Assembly (NCBI GenBank): GCA_013334225.1
Contig: JAAXXY010000002.1
Coordinates: forward strand, 64,084-128,083
DNA: 64,000 bases
Direction of reading: 5' to 3'
From: Chlorobiaceae bacterium
GTDB taxonomy: Bacteria; Bacteroidota; Chlorobiia; Chlorobiales; Chlorobiaceae
The position numbers were made by a program, and so were the translations under genes. The notes under the pieces are model-generated. The model was not told the DNA's origin. It did not search any database and worked only from the letters and a program-made list of their open reading frames with translations. Positions 1-8,694 of this stretch are shown piece by piece. Numbering within the stretch: position 1 is the stretch's first letter; every line of letters starts with the position of its first letter.

Positions 1-2
1 AA

Positions 3-935
3 CGCTACATTACCGAGGTACTGCAAGCCCGGGGACTTGACGGTGTCCAGGCCGAAGAGCTTGCGATCCTGCCCGGCATGGATGAGATTTTCGGTCTTGT
101 GCGTGTTTTCAGACATCACAAGGAAGGGCACTTCGATGTACTGATCATCGATTCGGCACCAACGGGTACGGCTCTGCGACTGTTGAGCATTCCGGAAGTT
201 GCGGGCTGGTACATGAGACGGTTGTACAAACCCCTTGAGAAGGTGGCGATGTACCTTCGGCCGTTTGTCGAGCCCATATTCAGGCCAATTGCGGGATTTT
301 CCCTGCCGGATAAAAAAATGATGGATGTGCCGTATGAATTCTATGAAAAAATCGATGCGCTTGGCAAAATCCTGACAGATCACATGGTGACATCCGTGAG
401 GCTGGTCACCAATCCGGAAAAAATGGTGATAAAAGAATCATTGCGGGCATATGCATATCTCAGTCTCTATGATATTTCCGTTGACCTTGTCATATCGAAC
501 CGGATTATCCCTGCCGAAGTGACCGATCCGTATTTTCAGTACTGGAAAGAAAATCAGAGCACCTACAGGCAGGAGATCATCGATAACTTCAGTCCGTTAC
601 CGGTAAAGGAGGTTCCTCTTTATTTACGTGAAATATGCGGTATGGCGGCTCTCGAAAAACTGAAAGAGCTGCTTTACGGCGATGAGGACCCAGCTCAGGT
701 TTACTACAGCAAGAGCACCTTCAATATTCAGCAGACAAAGGAAGGATTCGAGCTTGAGCTGAGTGTCCCCGGAATACCGAAAGAGCAAATCCAGCTCAGT
801 AAAAACGGAGACGAGCTCAACATAAGGATCGGAAACCACCGCCGTAATATGGTGTTACCCCAGGTGCTTGCAACACTGAAAACAACCGGTGCGGAAATGC
901 TTGATGACCGGCTTGTCATCCGTTTTGTAGAATAA
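3..935 (+). CDS. ArsA-family ATPase, C-terminal part, with HSP20-like tail (partial)
   Basis: The reading frame is open from the left edge, so the N-terminal part with the P-loop lies outside the window. The visible part holds the ArsA/GET3 switch signature [12 protein letters not shown] (about 45 residues in) inside a typical ArsA ATPase fold. The last 75 residues, starting near [11 protein letters not shown], look like the small HSP20-type beta domain that caps many bacterial ArsA homologues (ArsA_HSP20 family). Such proteins are soluble ATPases. The best-known relatives energise arsenite export or insert tail-anchored proteins, and green sulfur bacteria carry several copies of unclear role. 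No arsenic genes are nearby, so arsenite transport is not supported. An internal ATG at 78 is not the true start, because homology continues upstream of it. Confidence 0.85.
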   Translation, partial: RYITEVLQARGLDGVQAEELAILPGMDEIFGLVRVFRHHKEGHFDVLIIDSAPTGTALRLLSIPEVAGWYMRRLYKPLEKVAMYLRPFVEPIFRPIAGFSLPDKKMMDVPYEFYEKIDALGKILTDHMVTSVRLVTNPEKMVIKESLRAYAYLSLYDISVDLVISNRIIPAEVTDPYFQYWKENQSTYRQEIIDNFSPLPVKEVPLYLREICGMAALEKLKELLYGDEDPAQVYYSKSTFNIQQTKEGFELELSVPGIPKEQIQLSKNGDELNIRIGNHRRNMVLPQVLATLKTTGAEMLDDRLVIRFVE

Positions 936-1045
936 GTCGATATAACATTAAAAAAAAGATGTTTCTTACTGTTATTTTTTTAAATTCAAAGTTTGAATTG
1001 AGTTAAAAATAACATGTCCGTTATTCTACGGTAAAGGAGGTCGAG

Positions 1046-1342
1046 ATGATACGGTTAAGAGTCGGTGATCCCATCGTTTACCATAAGCCGAAAAGTTCCT
1101 TCAGTCCCGGACCGAGGGCAAGGCAGGTTTATCCCCTGGAGCATGGGGAGGCGTATCACTATGTGGTTGATAAATTCTGGAAAGTTACCAAAGTCAACGA
1201 CGACGGCACAATAGAAGTGGTTACCCGTAAAGGTAAAAAACACTCGATAAGTGCAAAAGACCCGAATATCACCAAAGCAGGGTTGTTACACCATTTCCTC
1301 TACGGAAAACGGTTTCCTAAACTGGACGAAGTACAGTCATAA
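1046..1342 (+). CDS. Small conserved-looking hypothetical protein
   Basis: A 98-residue basic protein with a good Shine-Dalgarno (aaaggagg) just before ATG 1046. It has no signal peptide or membrane segment. The sequence has beta-strand character with motifs such as VGDPIVYHKPK and VTKVNDDGTIEVVTRKGKKH, which resemble an SH3-like or KOW-like small barrel, but I do not recognise the family. It sits 110 bp after the ArsA-like gene, downstream of an AT-rich spacer that could hold its own promoter. Function unknown. Confidence 0.7.
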   Translation: MIRLRVGDPIVYHKPKSSFSPGPRARQVYPLEHGEAYHYVVDKFWKVTKVNDDGTIEVVTRKGKKHSISAKDPNITKAGLLHHFLYGKRFPKLDEVQS

Positions 1343-1377
1343 GAGTTGGCCCGTTCTTCGAGCTTATTTCTCGTTAC

Positions 1378-1602
1378 TTATTCTCCCGCAGGTTCATTGC
1401 CTGTACGCAGGTAATGAGCTTCCGTCTCGTACCAGACATGTTTTTCATGACGCAACATGCTGATGACAACCTGAAACTCTGCAGGATCTGTAAAGGCATG
1501 GTTTTCGATGAGCTGGTTATTTGAGTCATACAGGGCTATTCTGCCGGCATGGCGGTGAATGTCCCATCGGCTGTAATAACCTGCTACAAGAATATTTGCC
1601 AT
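1378..1602 (-). CDS. Small hypothetical protein, 74 aa
   Basis: A 74-residue reading frame on the minus strand starting with ATG at 1602, preceded by a purine-rich stretch (agggaacc) that may serve as ribosome binding site. The composition is ordinary and rich in aromatic and His residues (YYSRWDIHRHAGRIALYDSN), unlike a random antisense frame. It lies 14 bp downstream of the pentapeptide-repeat gene on the same strand and may be co-transcribed with it. Not recognised; no function is proposed. Confidence 0.5.
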   Translation of the reverse strand: MANILVAGYYSRWDIHRHAGRIALYDSNNQLIENHAFTDPAEFQVVISMLRHEKHVWYETEAHYLRTGNEPAGE

Positions 1603-1616
1603 GGTTCCCTGCTTTT

Positions 1617-2996
1617 TTATTTGTTAATAAAGATAGCCCTTCTGAGAATTGCCCAATCCGATGTCGCCGGCTTTCCGGAAGGCAGAATGGTAAGTGGTGA
1701 CAGGGTTGCGTTGTTGAAATTGGCATCTATTATATTGGCACCTTTCAGGTTTGCCCCTTCGAGATGCGCGTTTTCAAGATCTGCTTCGAAAAGGGATGCT
1801 TCTTGAAGATTGGCTCCCCTGAAATCGGCGCCCTCGAGCATTGCGCCGAACAACATGGCTTTCGTCAGATTGGAGTCGCTGAAGTCCGCACCTTTTAAAA
1901 ATGCCCGGTCGAAGTTCGCGTTCTCAAGATTGGCGCCATGCAGCTTTGCCGCTTTCATATCGGCTTTATGGAAGTTGGCGTTGCGTAGATCGGCACCGGC
2001 AAGGTTTGCTTTATCCAGCGTTGCATTATCGAAACGGGACCCTGAAAGGTCCGCCTTCTGCAAATTGACCTCCTTCAATTGTGAATCGGAAAATGTTTCT
2101 TCCTTCATAGAAACGGGAATGTCCGGGTTCTTTTTGCGCATGGCATTCCATGTTTCAACGTCATCAAGGATCATTTCCTGCTGTTTTTTGCTCTCGGTTA
2201 TCGCCTTTTCTCCGGGTAGTGCAGAATTTTTTTCGTTTTTGTCGTGTGGCTTTACCGTTTTATCGGGTGATGGCGTTTCAATGAATTGTACCGTCCCTTC
2301 AGTAACAGAAGGAGGTGTATCGTACGTTACGGATGCCGTTTCCGGTTCGCGTTCGAAAAAGGCGTTGTGCTGGCCGCACCATGATGATGTGGCTTTCTGG
2401 CCTGAGGGAAGAATGGTGTTGTTTGAAAGCGTTGCTCCGTTCAGGTTTGCCTGGTCGACGAACGTTGCGTTTTTAAGGTTTGCCCCTTTAAGGTTTGCTT
2501 TTTCGAGATTAGCTTCGAATAAAACGGCGTTTTCAAGATTCGCCATGCTCAGATCGCCGTTTTCCATCATGACCCACCTCAGGTTGGCACCCTTGAAGTT
2601 GGCGCCTCTTGCTTTCGCATTTTTCATGAAAGCTCCTTTCAGGTTAGCCTTGACAAGATAGGCGCCCGAAAGATCAGCATCTTTCATATCCGCTTTTTTC
2701 ATAAATGACATCGACAGGTTCGATGATGTCAGGTCCGCCTTGTCAAGCGAAGCACCGCTGAGCTCGGACCTTACCAGCAAAACCTTGCTCAGGTTAGCCC
2801 CCTTAAGTTTCGCATCTTCGAGATTTGCCTTCAGCAGGTCTATGCTTCTATCCGGTTGTGCCTTGCGCAGCGCATTCCATTCACGAACGTTTTTTTTCAG
2901 CAGACTGAGGCTTTCGGGATCGTAGGCAGAGGCAGAGTCATGCATTACGAAGATCATGCCAAGAAAGAGTATCGCAGGATAGTGCCGGTGTTTCAT
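1617..2996 (-). CDS. Exported double pentapeptide-repeat protein
   Basis: A 459-residue protein with an N-terminal signal-peptide-like segment (residues 1-24, ending SASA), so it is probably periplasmic. It contains two blocks of pentapeptide repeats of the A(D/N)LXX type (about residues 45-190 and 300-435), each expected to form a right-handed quadrilateral beta-helix. The blocks are an internal duplication. Each is introduced by a W-N-A-x-R-K-x-x-P-D segment and closed by a TILPSG-x-x-ATS-x-W segment. They are joined by a low-complexity linker rich in Pro, Lys, Glu and Ser (about 205-275). The role of such proteins is generally unknown; some cytoplasmic relatives protect DNA gyrase, but export and the linker make that unlikely here. 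Confidence 0.85.
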   Translation of the reverse strand: MKHRHYPAILFLGMIFVMHDSASAYDPESLSLLKKNVREWNALRKAQPDRSIDLLKANLEDAKLKGANLSKVLLVRSELSGASLDKADLTSSNLSMSFMKKADMKDADLSGAYLVKANLKGAFMKNAKARGANFKGANLRWVMMENGDLSMANLENAVLFEANLEKANLKGANLKNATFVDQANLNGATLSNNTILPSGQKATSSWCGQHNAFFEREPETASVTYDTPPSVTEGTVQFIETPSPDKTVKPHDKNEKNSALPGEKAITESKKQQEMILDDVETWNAMRKKNPDIPVSMKEETFSDSQLKEVNLQKADLSGSRFDNATLDKANLAGADLRNANFHKADMKAAKLHGANLENANFDRAFLKGADFSDSNLTKAMLFGAMLEGADFRGANLQEASLFEADLENAHLEGANLKGANIIDANFNNATLSPLTILPSGKPATSDWAILRRAIFINK

Positions 2997-3186
2997 GAGA
3001 AATCGCGTTTATGGCTGCATTCAGGAATCTGCTGCCTTGCAGGACAAGGGAGAGCTCCGATATTATTTTCTGAAAGGTAATGAAATTACGGTATTGGAGA
3101 GAAACTTTATTCGAAAGGCAAGGGGTTTATTCTATAGGATTATATCAGATAATCATCGGTTTTTATAACTATAGAATCAACGAATC

Positions 3187-3885
3187 ATGAACAGCGAATC
3201 AAAATATTCAGGAAAAGTACTTGTTGCCGGTGCAACGGGAAGGACCGGTCAATGGGTGGTTAAACGCCTTCTTCATTACGGAATACAGACAAGGGTATTT
3301 TCGAGGGACCGCGAAAAGGCTCTGGCCATTTTCGGTGGTGCGGTCGAGATCGCAACGGGTAAAATCCAGAACAGCGAAGATGTTGCGAATGCCGTAAAGG
3401 GTTGTAATGCGGTTATTTCTGCGCTCGGCTCCAATTCCCCTTCGGGGGAGTCGTCTCCAGAGGAGGTAGATTTGAACGGAGTGATGCGGCTGGTCGATGA
3501 AGCGGCAGGAGCAGGAGTGAAACATTTCGGCCTCGTCAGTTCCATGGCGGTGACGAAGTGGTATCATCCACTGAACCTTTTTGCAGGCGTGCTTACTAAA
3601 AAATGGGAAGCCGAGCAGCACCTCCGGTCGGTTTTTTCAGGAGCGGGAAAGAGCTACACTATCGTCAGACCGGGTGGTCTCAAGGACGGCGAGCCTTTGC
3701 AGAACAGGCTCCATGTGGAAACCGGGGACAGGATGTGGAGCGGCTGGATCAACCGTTCCGATGTTGCCGAACTGCTTGTCGTTTCCCTGTGGACCGCAAA
3801 GGCAAGGAACATGACGTTCGAGGTCGTCAACGAGGCGGAAGAAAAGCAGGAGAGCCTGGAGCCTTATTACGACAAACTTTCCTGA
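3187..3885 (+). CDS. NAD(P)-binding atypical short-chain dehydrogenase (NmrA/SDR_a5-like)
   Basis: A 232-residue cytoplasmic protein with the Rossmann dinucleotide motif VAGATGRTGQWVV near the N-terminus (residues 12-24) and the NAD(P)H-binding continuation VFSRDREKA. It resembles the atypical SDR group of NmrA-like and plant Tic62/HCF173-like proteins, which often lack the classical YxxxK catalytic pair. I see VSSMAVTKWYHP in the usual active-site region but no clean YxxxK. Start ATG 3187 fits the family. It converges with the symporter gene (3950). The substrate is unknown; it could be a reductase or a redox sensor. Confidence 0.75.
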   Translation: MNSESKYSGKVLVAGATGRTGQWVVKRLLHYGIQTRVFSRDREKALAIFGGAVEIATGKIQNSEDVANAVKGCNAVISALGSNSPSGESSPEEVDLNGVMRLVDEAAGAGVKHFGLVSSMAVTKWYHPLNLFAGVLTKKWEAEQHLRSVFSGAGKSYTIVRPGGLKDGEPLQNRLHVETGDRMWSGWINRSDVAELLVVSLWTAKARNMTFEVVNEAEEKQESLEPYYDKLS

Positions 3886-3949
3886 ATTGCAGTAATGAAA
3901 CCCGGTCGGCCGCAGGGCAATATCCGTTGTCGGCCGGGGCAATTCGTAA

Positions 3950-5371
3950 TCAGGATTTATGCTTGCTTCCGTTTTTCCTGCCCAGGGCATTTAAAAGCAT
4001 TTCCGAAGCGAACACCACGATGATGTTCAGGGTTACGGAAACAAGGATGTACCAGGTCCATGCAAGCCCGAAGAATTTCAGGACGAATACGATGCCGAGG
4101 CTGGCGACCAGGCCTGCACCGAGACTGACTGGGTGAATTTCACGTTTGCTTTTTGACAGCAGAAAGAGGCCCAGCAGGCCGCCGTAAGTAAAGGAAGCGA
4201 TCTCGAGCCCTACCATGATAATCGCCTTGTCGCTTTCATCGAACATGAGGGCAATTGCGATCAGGACGAACGCCCATCCGGCGCTGATGATTTTCGACAT
4301 GAAGAGCGATACCTTGCCTCCAAGCAGGTCGGTTACTGTAGATGCTGCAAGGGAATTTATCGATGATGCGATTGTTGACATCGCGGCGGAAAGGATGCCG
4401 GCAAGCAGCAGGCCTTTCAGGCCGGAGGGCAGGTACCTGACGATGAACGTAGCGAATTCCCTGTCTTTGTCCGTTGCCATTCCGTGCATGAAGAGATAGA
4501 TAAGCGACCCGGCCAGCAGGAAGACCATGAACTGGAAAAAAACAAACAAACCGCTGCCGATCATCGCTTTCCGGGCAGCTGCAAGGTCACTGCAGCCGAG
4601 GACGCGCTGAACCATCATGTAGTCGATGCCGTGCGAGGCGAAGGAGAGGAATATTCCTCCGACAAAGGCGCTTCCGAAAAGCATCGGGTTGAAAAGGATG
4701 TTGCCTCCGTTATCGATCATCGTGAGTTTTCCTGCATCGGCAAGAGAGGAAATGATAGAAACGGGGTCTCCCTCGAGCTGCAAAAGGATGAAAACAATGG
4801 TTGCGACTCCGCCCAGGAGATAGAGTCCGAACTGGATGCTGTCAAGCCAGACGACGGTTTTCAATCCTCCGCTGATCGTGTAGACAAGCGTGACGATACC
4901 GATGATCGCTACAGCGGTTGAAAGAGGCCAGCCTGTCACGACCTGGACGACCACTCCGGTCGCAAGAAATCGGACACCGTCGCCGAGTATTCTCGTCAGG
5001 AGGAAAACAACAGAAGCCAGCTTCTGCATTCCCTTGCCGAACCGGAGACCGATAATTTCATAAATCGAACTGACACCGTTTTCGAAATAGGCGGGAAGAA
5101 GAAAGATGCTGACCAGAATCCTGCCGAAAATATATCCGAGGGGAAGCTGCAGGAACGTCCAGTCGCCCCGGTAGGCCAGACCGGGCACGCTGACGAATGT
5201 CAGAACCGATGTTTCGGTCGCGACGATGGAGAGCATGGCGACGAGCCAGGGGAGACGGTGCCCTCCGAGGAAATAATCGCTGTTGTTTTTATTGCTTCTT
5301 CCCTGAAGAAGGCCGAGCAGGATGTTCCCGAGGAGGAAAATAACAACGATGGTTATGTCGAGCGGCTGCAT
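3950..5371 (-). CDS. Sodium:solute symporter (SSS family)
   Basis: A 473-residue polytopic inner-membrane protein with about 13 hydrophobic segments and the SSS-family N-terminal signature (GRSNKNNSDYFLGGHRLPW, then ATETSVLTFVSVPGLAY). SSS proteins import sugars, amino acids or anions with Na+. It is the last gene of a four-gene minus-strand cluster behind a DUF1343/NamZ muramidase, a MurU-like nucleotidyltransferase and an AmgK-like sugar kinase, with a 54-bp gap to the muramidase gene. From this context I infer that it may import MurNAc or a muropeptide-derived sugar. The sequence alone does not give the substrate. Confidence 0.85.
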   Translation of the reverse strand: MQPLDITIVVIFLLGNILLGLLQGRSNKNNSDYFLGGHRLPWLVAMLSIVATETSVLTFVSVPGLAYRGDWTFLQLPLGYIFGRILVSIFLLPAYFENGVSSIYEIIGLRFGKGMQKLASVVFLLTRILGDGVRFLATGVVVQVVTGWPLSTAVAIIGIVTLVYTISGGLKTVVWLDSIQFGLYLLGGVATIVFILLQLEGDPVSIISSLADAGKLTMIDNGGNILFNPMLFGSAFVGGIFLSFASHGIDYMMVQRVLGCSDLAAARKAMIGSGLFVFFQFMVFLLAGSLIYLFMHGMATDKDREFATFIVRYLPSGLKGLLLAGILSAAMSTIASSINSLAASTVTDLLGGKVSLFMSKIISAGWAFVLIAIALMFDESDKAIIMVGLEIASFTYGGLLGLFLLSKSKREIHPVSLGAGLVASLGIVFVLKFFGLAWTWYILVSVTLNIIVVFASEMLLNALGRKNGSKHKS

Positions 5372-5425
5372 GGTTGTTCTTGTTTAAACCTGATTACGGT
5401 TTGATTCGACTTTTTTTCGGTGGCC

Positions 5426-6592
5426 TCATGCATCGTAAAGGTGATAGCTGCATTTGAAGGAGGAAAATTCGATTTCGTCCCCGAGCCATGATGCCAGGAT
5501 GGAACCGGTATCCTTTCCTTCAAGAATCGATGTCCGGACAGCGGCATTTCCGGCAAGCAGGTCGAAAGCCGGGATGGTGTCGTTGAATTCATAGACGCCG
5601 CTGAGGAACTGCAGGCTTTCGGCATAGAGCTTCCGGATCGCCGCAGTCATCGCCACACCCGTCGCGAACGGCCTGAATGCTTGATGGTCGGTAACATGCA
5701 GCCAGATTCCTCCTATAACTTCACCGGAGAACTTGTGAAAAGTCGGTTTGAACCAGACCGGTCTGAATGCCACTCCTTCAAGACCGCAGGAAGCGCACTG
5801 CCGGGAAAGTTCGCCGGGGTGTATGAAAGGGGCTCCTGAAACCTGGAATGGTGTCGTCGATCCTCTGCCCTCCGATATATTAAGTCCCTCGAACAGGCAC
5901 ATGCCGGGATAGACTTCAGCGGTATCGAACGTGGGCATGTTAGGTGATGGCGGAATCCAGTGGAGGCCTGTTTCAGGGAAAAGCATTGAACGGCGCCAGC
6001 CCTCCATTTTTACGACGCTGAGCTTTACATCGAGTTTTTTGAAATCACGGTACAGGAAGGCAAGTTCACCCGCAGTCAAAGCATGACGTACCGGGACAGG
6101 AAAAATGCCAACGAAAGATTTGAATGCCATATCGAGCATTGGCCCTTCAACGATCAATCCTCCAAGCGGGTTCGGTCTGTCGAGAACCATAATTTCAATA
6201 TCGGTGCCTGAAACCGCTTCCATGAAAAGCGCAAGAGTGTTAACGTAGGTATAGTAGCGGGACCCGACGTCCTGGATATCGAAGAGCACAAGATCGATGT
6301 CGTCGAGCACTGTGCGTTGCGGCAGGAGCGTATCTGCGGAATCGCCATACAGGCTGACAATGTCGCATTCGAGTTCCGGCTGGTGAGTGACGGCTATCTG
6401 GTCCTGTTCGGTTGCGAATAATCCGTGTTCCGGAGAAAAGATTTTTCTGAGGTTGAATCCCTGTTTTTTAAGGACTTCCCATGAATACCTGAGATCACGG
6501 GTGACCGAGGTCTGATTGACGATCATCCCGATGTTCCGCGTGCGTATTGCGTCTGTGTCCCTGAGAAGGATATCGAGCCCTGTGACTGTCAT
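5426..6592 (-). CDS. namZ: DUF1343 / NamZ-type exo-beta-N-acetylmuramidase
   Basis: A 388-residue member of the DUF1343 family, shown by the motifs FSPEHGLFA (about 54-62), LFDIQDVGSRYYTY and LDRPNPLGG. Characterised members (NamZ) release MurNAc from the non-reducing end of peptidoglycan fragments. Unlike secreted NamZ proteins, this one starts MTVTGLDILLRDTD without a signal peptide, and the 16-bp gap to the upstream gene leaves no room for one. I therefore infer cytoplasmic action on imported disaccharides. The family assignment is strong; the exact substrate is inferred. It lies between the murU-like and symporter genes in one operon. Confidence 0.85.
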   Translation of the reverse strand: MTVTGLDILLRDTDAIRTRNIGMIVNQTSVTRDLRYSWEVLKKQGFNLRKIFSPEHGLFATEQDQIAVTHQPELECDIVSLYGDSADTLLPQRTVLDDIDLVLFDIQDVGSRYYTYVNTLALFMEAVSGTDIEIMVLDRPNPLGGLIVEGPMLDMAFKSFVGIFPVPVRHALTAGELAFLYRDFKKLDVKLSVVKMEGWRRSMLFPETGLHWIPPSPNMPTFDTAEVYPGMCLFEGLNISEGRGSTTPFQVSGAPFIHPGELSRQCASCGLEGVAFRPVWFKPTFHKFSGEVIGGIWLHVTDHQAFRPFATGVAMTAAIRKLYAESLQFLSGVYEFNDTIPAFDLLAGNAAVRTSILEGKDTGSILASWLGDEIEFSSFKCSYHLYDA

Positions 6593-6608
6593 GGTTGTTA
6601 TTCGTTGA

Positions 6609-7550
6609 TCATGTTGCCTGTTGAAACGGTACTATGCAGCAAGGGTCTGCTACAGAACCGGTAAGTGTGCTGTATGCCGGGACCGTCACACCGGGAAGCA
6701 GAATCGAAGCCGTGACTTTCGCTTCTTTTCCGATCAGGCAGTTCCTTCCGATTACGGAACCTTTTACAATGGCATCCGGGCTGATTTCCGCTTCAGGAGA
6801 GACCATGTGCGGCCTCACTCCGATCGATCGCTCCATACGGTCCGCGAGTCCGGTAAGCTGTGCCGTTAATTCGAGGTTCGCTTTTCTGTAACTCTGAAAG
6901 GTGCCGATATCGCACCATAACCCGCTGTGCAGGAAGTACCCGAGGCCTCCGTTGTCGATAAGCCCGGTAAAACCGGTATCGACTATACTTGAAAAGCCGG
7001 ATTCAAGAAAATGGAAAATTTCCGGTCCGAGCACCGCGGTGCCTGTATAAATAAGCGATGAAACAAGACCTGTGCCCCGCAGGTCCCTGAAATCCTTCAC
7101 AAGGCCGTCTTCAAGGCCGACATAGCCGATCGATGCCGCATCCGGCGTTTCATGGAGCACAAGCGTTCCCGGCCTGCCGGAATTGCGGTGAAACCGGATG
7201 AGTGATTCGTAATCAATATCGGTAATAATATCGCTGTTGACCAGCAGAAAATCGCTCTGGCCAAGCAGCTTTTCGCATTTTTTCAATCCACCTCCGGTTC
7301 CGAGGATCTCCTTTTCTTCCGAAAACGTGATATCGAGGCCCTGAAGGCCGCTCGATTCGACATATTGTCTCAACGCATCCGCATGGTAATGGGTATTGCA
7401 GATGATGTCGGTAATGCCTGCCTCTTTAAGGAGGAAAAAGGTGTAAAAGAGAGTTGGAACGTTCAGAACAGGGATCAGCGGTTTCGGCATATGGTCGGTC
7501 AAAGGGCGCAGCCGGGTTCCGAACCCTGCAGCGAGAACAAACGCTTTCAT
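6609..7550 (-). CDS. murU: MurU-like sugar-1-phosphate nucleotidyltransferase
   Basis: A 313-residue nucleotidyltransferase with the N-terminal signature VLAAGFGTRLRPLT and the following MPKPLIPV. GTGGGLK and the NSDIITD metal-binding region follow. The enzyme should join a sugar-1-phosphate to an NTP. Beyond the roughly 225-residue catalytic domain, residues 245-313 form a hexapeptide-type left-handed helix tail (PDAIVKGSVIGRNCLIG), which the short Pseudomonas MurU lacks. Its start overlaps the upstream kinase stop by 4 bp (ATGA), so the two are translationally coupled. Together with AmgK and NamZ it is best read as MurNAc-1-phosphate uridylyltransferase. A hexose-1-phosphate enzyme is the alternative. 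Confidence 0.8.
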   Translation of the reverse strand: MKAFVLAAGFGTRLRPLTDHMPKPLIPVLNVPTLFYTFFLLKEAGITDIICNTHYHADALRQYVESSGLQGLDITFSEEKEILGTGGGLKKCEKLLGQSDFLLVNSDIITDIDYESLIRFHRNSGRPGTLVLHETPDAASIGYVGLEDGLVKDFRDLRGTGLVSSLIYTGTAVLGPEIFHFLESGFSSIVDTGFTGLIDNGGLGYFLHSGLWCDIGTFQSYRKANLELTAQLTGLADRMERSIGVRPHMVSPEAEISPDAIVKGSVIGRNCLIGKEAKVTASILLPGVTVPAYSTLTGSVADPCCIVPFQQAT

Positions 7551-8551
7551 GCCGTATACCGTTCAATGATTGGCTTCAGAAGTTCTCCCGCTTTTGCCAG
7601 CTCCGTGCGGGCATTGATATATTCGGAAAGATAGGCGAGCGTGGGAGCGATTGATCGTTCGAACGTGTTGTTGTTCCTGACCCTGGTCTGGAAGCAGAAG
7701 GTTCCGATCGCCTTGATGTTCCTCTGGAATGCCATGATATCGAAATAATGGAGATATTCGTCAAAACCGGTCGTGATGATGCCGTTGCCGCGGAGCGCAT
7801 CGTAATGGTATTGTTTAAGCTCATCGGTCAGAACAGGGCCGAGATTTACATAGGAATCTCTTATCAGTGAAACTGCATCGTACTGGGGAAGTCCCATACG
7901 GGCATCCTGGAAGTCGATGATTACCGGCTTGTCATGGTGGATCAGGATGTTTCTGCTGTGGAAATCCCGGTGGTTCAGAACAAATTTATCAGGTTTTACC
8001 AGAATGCCTGTAATCGATTCAAATTCAGTTCTCAATTCCGAGATGGACTCTTTCCTGTATATCGAGGCAAAATAGTCAAGCAGTCCGTGCCTGATGAAGA
8101 AATCGAATTCGAACATGAGCTTTTCCCGGTCAAAGCTCAGATTGAACGGTATGCTGTCACTGTTACTCCGGATAGCCTGAAGTCCGGCCAGGATATCGAT
8201 GATCCTGCGGTACAGCCGTGGAATGTCGTCCTGCAGAGATGAACCGAATATATTCTGGAGCAGGAGATCTCCGCAGTCTTCAAGGAGCAGCATTCCTGTT
8301 GCCGGATTGACCGCTTTTATGCCGGGCACAGGAATACCGTGACCTGCCAGGAGTTCATGCAGAACAAGAAAGGGGTATTCTCCACCCTGCAGGGCTTCAA
8401 AAGCGGGATCGTAACAGGAGATAAAGGATCCTTCAGGGCTGATCACCCTGAAATACTGGCGGGTTGAGGCATCTCCCTGGATTTTAACGATATCGAGGCT
8501 TTTTCGGCTTTCAGGACTGAAAAGGCCGGTTATAATATCCTGATAGGTCAT
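7547..8551 (-). CDS. amgK: AmgK-like anomeric sugar kinase (aminoglycoside phosphotransferase fold)
   Basis: A 334-residue kinase of the APH/choline kinase fold. The catalytic loop is LNHRDFHSRNILIH with the catalytic Asp, and the metal-binding segment is VIIDFQDARMG. The N-terminal glycine-containing segment (IQGDASTRQYFRV) matches AmgK proteins, which phosphorylate MurNAc and GlcNAc at the anomeric carbon. It is the first gene of the operon and overlaps the murU-like gene by 4 bp, as in known amgK-murU pairs. I prefer ATG 8551 as start; an in-frame GTG at 8578 is an alternative. Product: MurNAc-alpha-1-phosphate feeding UDP-MurNAc, which bypasses de novo synthesis and the fosfomycin-sensitive MurA step. 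Confidence 0.8.
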   Translation of the reverse strand: MTYQDIITGLFSPESRKSLDIVKIQGDASTRQYFRVISPEGSFISCYDPAFEALQGGEYPFLVLHELLAGHGIPVPGIKAVNPATGMLLLEDCGDLLLQNIFGSSLQDDIPRLYRRIIDILAGLQAIRSNSDSIPFNLSFDREKLMFEFDFFIRHGLLDYFASIYRKESISELRTEFESITGILVKPDKFVLNHRDFHSRNILIHHDKPVIIDFQDARMGLPQYDAVSLIRDSYVNLGPVLTDELKQYHYDALRGNGIITTGFDEYLHYFDIMAFQRNIKAIGTFCFQTRVRNNNTFERSIAPTLAYLSEYINARTELAKAGELLKPIIERYTA

Positions 8552-8638
8552 ATGGTGCTGTTCTGAGAGTCCTGTCACAATGAAGGTCTGCCGGAAAGAC
8601 TGTTACTGCAGACACCGGAAAATCCCTTTGTAAAAAGC

Positions 8639-8675
8639 AAAAAAAAAGCACCCTATACAAATGTACAAGGTGCTT
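8639..8675 (-). terminator. Rho-independent terminator downstream of csmB
   Basis: Read on the minus strand, a 7-bp perfect stem (aagcacc / ggtgctt, arms 8669-8675 and 8646-8652) is followed by a run of nine T. It lies 20 bp after the csmB stop and separates csmB from the amgK operon. Confidence 0.85.
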
Positions 8676-8694
8676 CTGCAAAGATTGCTACAGC

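Noticed and set aside
1810..2661. A 283-codon plus-strand frame
   Set aside because: Antisense to the pentapeptide-repeat gene; its Ala/Phe/Ser repeats are the mirror of the A(D/N)LXX codons.
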